From Amphritea japonica ATCC BAA-1530 (GTDB lineage Bacteria; Pseudomonadota; Gammaproteobacteria; Pseudomonadales; Balneatricaceae): a DNA stretch of 64,000 nt. Positions 61,877 through 64,000 of this stretch are shown here, in pieces. Within the stretch, counting starts at the first letter, position 1; every line of letters begins with the position of its first letter. The notes under the pieces were generated by a model that had not been told where the DNA came from, made no database searches, and saw only the letters and a program-made list of their open reading frames with translations. The translations under genes were made by a program, and so were the position numbers. The stretch covers positions 1,240,001 through 1,304,000 of the forward strand of contig NZ_AP014545.1 in the NCBI RefSeq assembly GCF_016592435.1, read 5' to 3'.

Positions 61877-62860
61877 TTAATTATATAGCTGCAACGGCGC
61901 TTCTTGCAGGGCAAATAGCTGTTCTCGCAACTCTAGAATGTGTTCGCTCCAGTAGCGAACGGTGTTAAACCAGGGGAAGTTATGGGGAAAAGCTGGGTCT
62001 TCCCAGCGGCGTGCAACCCAGGCTGCATAGTTCATGATGCGTAGTGTGCGAAGGGTTTCTGTTAACCGGAGCTGGGCTGGATTAAAGTCGCAGAATTCAC
62101 TGTAGCCTTCGATGATCTCAAGTAACTGGGCCTGTTGGCTGTCTCTTTCTCCGGAGAGTAACATCCAGATATCCTGGATTGCAGGCGCCATACGGGCATC
62201 GTCAAAATCCACGAAATGTGGTGCATCATCCCGCCAGAGCATGTTCCCTATGTGGCAGTCTCCGTGGACTCTTATCTGGTTGATCGGTTCGCAAGCTTGC
62301 CAATGCTGTTCCATTAGCTTGAGCAGGTCGGCCGTGAGTGTATCGTAAGACGTTTTCAATTCAGCGGGAATAAATTGCTCGCTGATCAGCTTGGCGCTTT
62401 CATGACCGTAGCTGGTAATGCTGATGGCAGGGCGATGAGTGAACGGTTGGCTGGCACCTATCTGATGAATGCGGCCTAACATACGCCCCAGCGTAAACAG
62501 GTTATCCATATTATCCAGCTCTGGCGCGTGCCCTCCCTTGCGGGGAAACAGGGCAAACATAAATTCGCCAAACGTAAACAGGCTTTCGCCTTCCAGTATC
62601 AACGGTGCGACAACTGGTAACTCTTGCTCTAAGAGTTCGAAGCAAAATTCATGTTCTTCAATAATTTGTTCTTTGCTCCAGCGAGCCGGCCTATAAAACT
62701 TGGCGATCAGCGGTTCGCTCTCCTCAATACCGACTTGATACACGCGGTTTTCGTAACTATTCAGACCGAATACCCGTCCGTCACAAAGGTACCCCAGGCT
62801 TTCAATCGCATCCTGAATAAAGCTGGGAGTGAGGTTTTCGAACGGGTGGGCAATGCTCAT
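61877..62860 (-). CDS. srkA: Stress response kinase SrkA (YihE)
   Basis: The protein is 327 aa from the ATG at 62860 (MSIAHPFENLTPSFIQ), equal to the E. coli length of 328. A longer frame to 62932 overlaps the CYTH gene and is rejected. Kinase landmarks are NSYENRVYQVG, the Lys in LIAKFYRPARW, the catalytic loop RVHGDCHIGNMLW and the metal motif FVDFDDARMAP. SrkA is an aminoglycoside-kinase-fold protein kinase that protects stressed cells. It begins 4 bases after the CYTH stop, as one operon. Confidence 0.92.
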   Translation of the reverse strand: MSIAHPFENLTPSFIQDAIESLGYLCDGRVFGLNSYENRVYQVGIEESEPLIAKFYRPARWSKEQIIEEHEFCFELLEQELPVVAPLILEGESLFTFGEFMFALFPRKGGHAPELDNMDNLFTLGRMLGRIHQIGASQPFTHRPAISITSYGHESAKLISEQFIPAELKTSYDTLTADLLKLMEQHWQACEPINQIRVHGDCHIGNMLWRDDAPHFVDFDDARMAPAIQDIWMLLSGERDSQQAQLLEIIEGYSEFCDFNPAQLRLTETLRTLRIMNYAAWVARRWEDPAFPHNFPWFNTVRYWSEHILELREQLFALQEAPLQLYN

Positions 62861-62864
62861 CGGG

Positions 62865-63329
62865 TTACCAGTTTTTAAAAGGGTGGCTAAGCAGATTAGA
62901 GTTGAAGTAGCGCGGGTCATGTGTGACCTCATCGGTAATCCACATGGGCAAATCCAGTTGTTCGTCTTCGTTATCTAGCTCTACTTCAGCAACTACCAGA
63001 CCCTGATTGTCGCCAGAAAATATATCCAGTTCCCAGAGGTGTGCTTTATGAGTAATAAGGTAGCGAATTTTGTCGACTACCGGACCTTTACAGAGCTCTG
63101 CAAGCATTTGCCGGGCATCATCAGTGGGAATCTCGTATTCGAACTCTGTACGAACCGCGCCACGGTTTTCTCCTTTCAGCGTGAGAAATGCTTTGTTGCC
63201 CATGATGCGAACTCTTACGGCGGTTTTGTCTGCCGTGGGAATATAACCCTGGCAGATGGTAAGCCCTTGTTCCGGTAGCTGGAGTTTTTCCAGGTCTACC
63301 AGAAACTTTCGTTCGATTTCCTGTGCCAT
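62865..63329 (-). CDS. CYTH-domain triphosphatase-like protein
   Basis: The 154-aa protein opens with the signature EIERKFLVD (ExExK) and continues with VRVRIMGNKAFLTLKGE and RTEFEYEIP, the alternating charged strands of the triphosphate tunnel fold, ending with EVELDNEDE. Short single-domain CYTH proteins of this kind hydrolyse inorganic triphosphate. It is followed directly by srkA. Confidence 0.9.
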   Translation of the reverse strand: MAQEIERKFLVDLEKLQLPEQGLTICQGYIPTADKTAVRVRIMGNKAFLTLKGENRGAVRTEFEYEIPTDDARQMLAELCKGPVVDKIRYLITHKAHLWELDIFSGDNQGLVVAEVELDNEDEQLDLPMWITDEVTHDPRYFNSNLLSHPFKNW

Positions 63330-63343
63330 CTATATTCCCTAAT

Positions 63344-63370
63344 AAAAAAAGGCACTCACAAAGTGCCTTT
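63344..63370 (-). terminator. Terminator of metG
   Basis: AAAGGCACT-CACAA-AGTGCCTTT on the plus strand. On the minus strand the stem is followed by T7 (63350-63344), so it ends transcription coming from metG. Confidence 0.8.
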
Positions 63371-63525
63371 CAAGATAACTAAGACAAACCATTAAAGATG
63401 ACCTTAAGAGTAGTCATTGTTGTTGGAGTACAAGGCGCCGATTGATTTTTGAAGCGTAGTGTACTGTTGTACATGAGCAATCAGAAATTAATCTGCAACG
63501 CAGTAATCCGACACCAAGGGTGCTC

Positions 63526-64000
63526 TTACATGATCCGCATGCCGGGTTGTGCCCCTGCATGGGGTTCCAGGATCCACAAATCCTTGCCACCAGGGCCTGC
63601 TGCCAGAACCATGCCTTCGGACATGCCGAATTTCATTTTACGTGGTGCTAAGTTTGCCACCATCACGGTCAACTTCCCCTCGAGATCTTCAGGATTGTAA
63701 GCAGACTTAATACCAGCAAACACGTTGCAGGTATCGCCACCCAGATCCAGGGTTAATTGAAGTAGCTTATCAGCTCCTTTGACATGCTCAGCTTTTACGA
63801 TGAGAGCAACACGCAGATCAACTTTAGCGAAGTCATCAAAGGATATCTCTTCGGCTACCGGATTTTTCTCTAACTCTGTTTTTTGGGCGACAGGGGCAGC
63901 AGGGCTGGTTGCGGCAATCGCTGCCAGCGTGGCCTTACTGTCTTCAATCATCGCATTGACCTTGTCTTCGTCAACGCGCTGCATCAGAGGCTTGAACTTA
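63526..64000 (-). CDS. metG: Methionyl-tRNA synthetase, C-terminal part (runs off the window end)
   Basis: The last 157 codons of MetG. The frame is open to the window edge and reads [17 protein letters not shown], then an Ala/Pro/Glu-rich linker and the C-terminal tRNA-binding domain ([14 protein letters not shown], then [14 protein letters not shown] and [18 protein letters not shown], ending QPGMRIM). This EMAP/OB-fold appendix gives dimerisation and tRNA affinity in the long-form bacterial enzyme. The catalytic part lies outside the window. Confidence 0.93.
   Translation of the reverse strand, partial: KFKPLMQRVDEDKVNAMIEDSKATLAAIAATSPAAPVAQKTELEKNPVAEEISFDDFAKVDLRVALIVKAEHVKGADKLLQLTLDLGGDTCNVFAGIKSAYNPEDLEGKLTVMVANLAPRKMKFGMSEGMVLAAGPGGKDLWILEPHAGAQPGMRIM

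Noticed and set aside
62861-62932. 24-residue N-terminal extension of SrkA
   Set aside because: It overlaps the CYTH gene and exceeds the family length; the ATG at 62860 gives 327 aa.

Overview
The window looks like chromosomal DNA of a marine gammaproteobacterium of the Oceanospirillaceae type (Neptuniibacter, Amphritea, Neptunomonas or Marinobacterium would all fit). This rests on the mix of gammaproteobacterial housekeeping genes (rnr, ycaO, bolA, recQ, ttcA, epmC, dgt, yciH, srkA, metG), a complete Sox thiosulfate-oxidation operon, and a LapA-type giant adhesin with its own type I exporter. The genus is inferred from gene content, not from a search. There are no rRNA genes, CRISPR arrays, intact insertion sequences or prophages.

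Layout. 1-529 is the 5' part of rnr (minus). 1427-2557 is a membrane diguanylate cyclase. 3245-5179 is a flavin aromatic hydroxylase. 5726-9611 is a six-gene minus-strand operon: a TetR regulator, a 56-aa membrane protein, an anchored GyrI-like protein, a fatty-acid-hydroxylase/sterol-desaturase-type di-iron enzyme, a B12-type radical SAM enzyme and an 84-aa membrane protein related to the 56-aa one. It faces an ABC-type membrane domain without ATPase (9721-10575) across two near-identical palindromic operators. 10577-13118 holds a HAD-phosphatase remnant, a lipoprotein and a frameshifted trypsin-like protease. 13393-13926 is a tRNA array (Asn-Asn-Pro-Pro-Pro, minus strand) with a clear sigma70 promoter.

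14216-31809 is ycaO, a JetABC/MksFEB-like SMC operon without the JetD/MksG nuclease, conserved hypotheticals, DUF3422, bolA, a DUF465 protein, an ABC exporter, a SlyB-like lipoprotein, a YecA/YgfB protein, recQ, a YqaA-type membrane protein and an anchored metalloprotease. 32241-44118 is the adhesin/type I secretion locus: a RTX adhesin of about 2,230 residues (LapA-type retention module with a dialanine cleavage site, seven Calx-beta-like repeats, a VWA domain, Ca-binding repeats, RTX tail), then LapB-, LapC- and TolC-type genes. 44241-46552 has ttcA, a frameshifted yaiI and an ECHDC3-like hydratase. 46869-53695 is the sox operon soxCD-XYZA-K-B. The rest holds epmC, a copper-delivery operon (159-aa membrane protein, Sco1, PCu(A)C), dgt, yciH, a DUF4124/retropepsin-like protease, an MTHFR-like gene, DUF1285, srkA, a CYTH phosphatase and the 3' part of metG.

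The parts most worth following up are the TetR-controlled membrane-lipid-type operon with its duplicated small membrane proteins and paired operators, the SMC operon without its nuclease, and a diverged structured repeat of about 145 bp present twice (2849-2995 and 13236-13380). Four single-base frame disruptions (12545-12552, about 33801, about 34212, 45366-45372), two in homopolymers and two in near-identical repeats, look more like residual sequence errors than four independent decayed genes. That should be settled before any of them is called a pseudogene.
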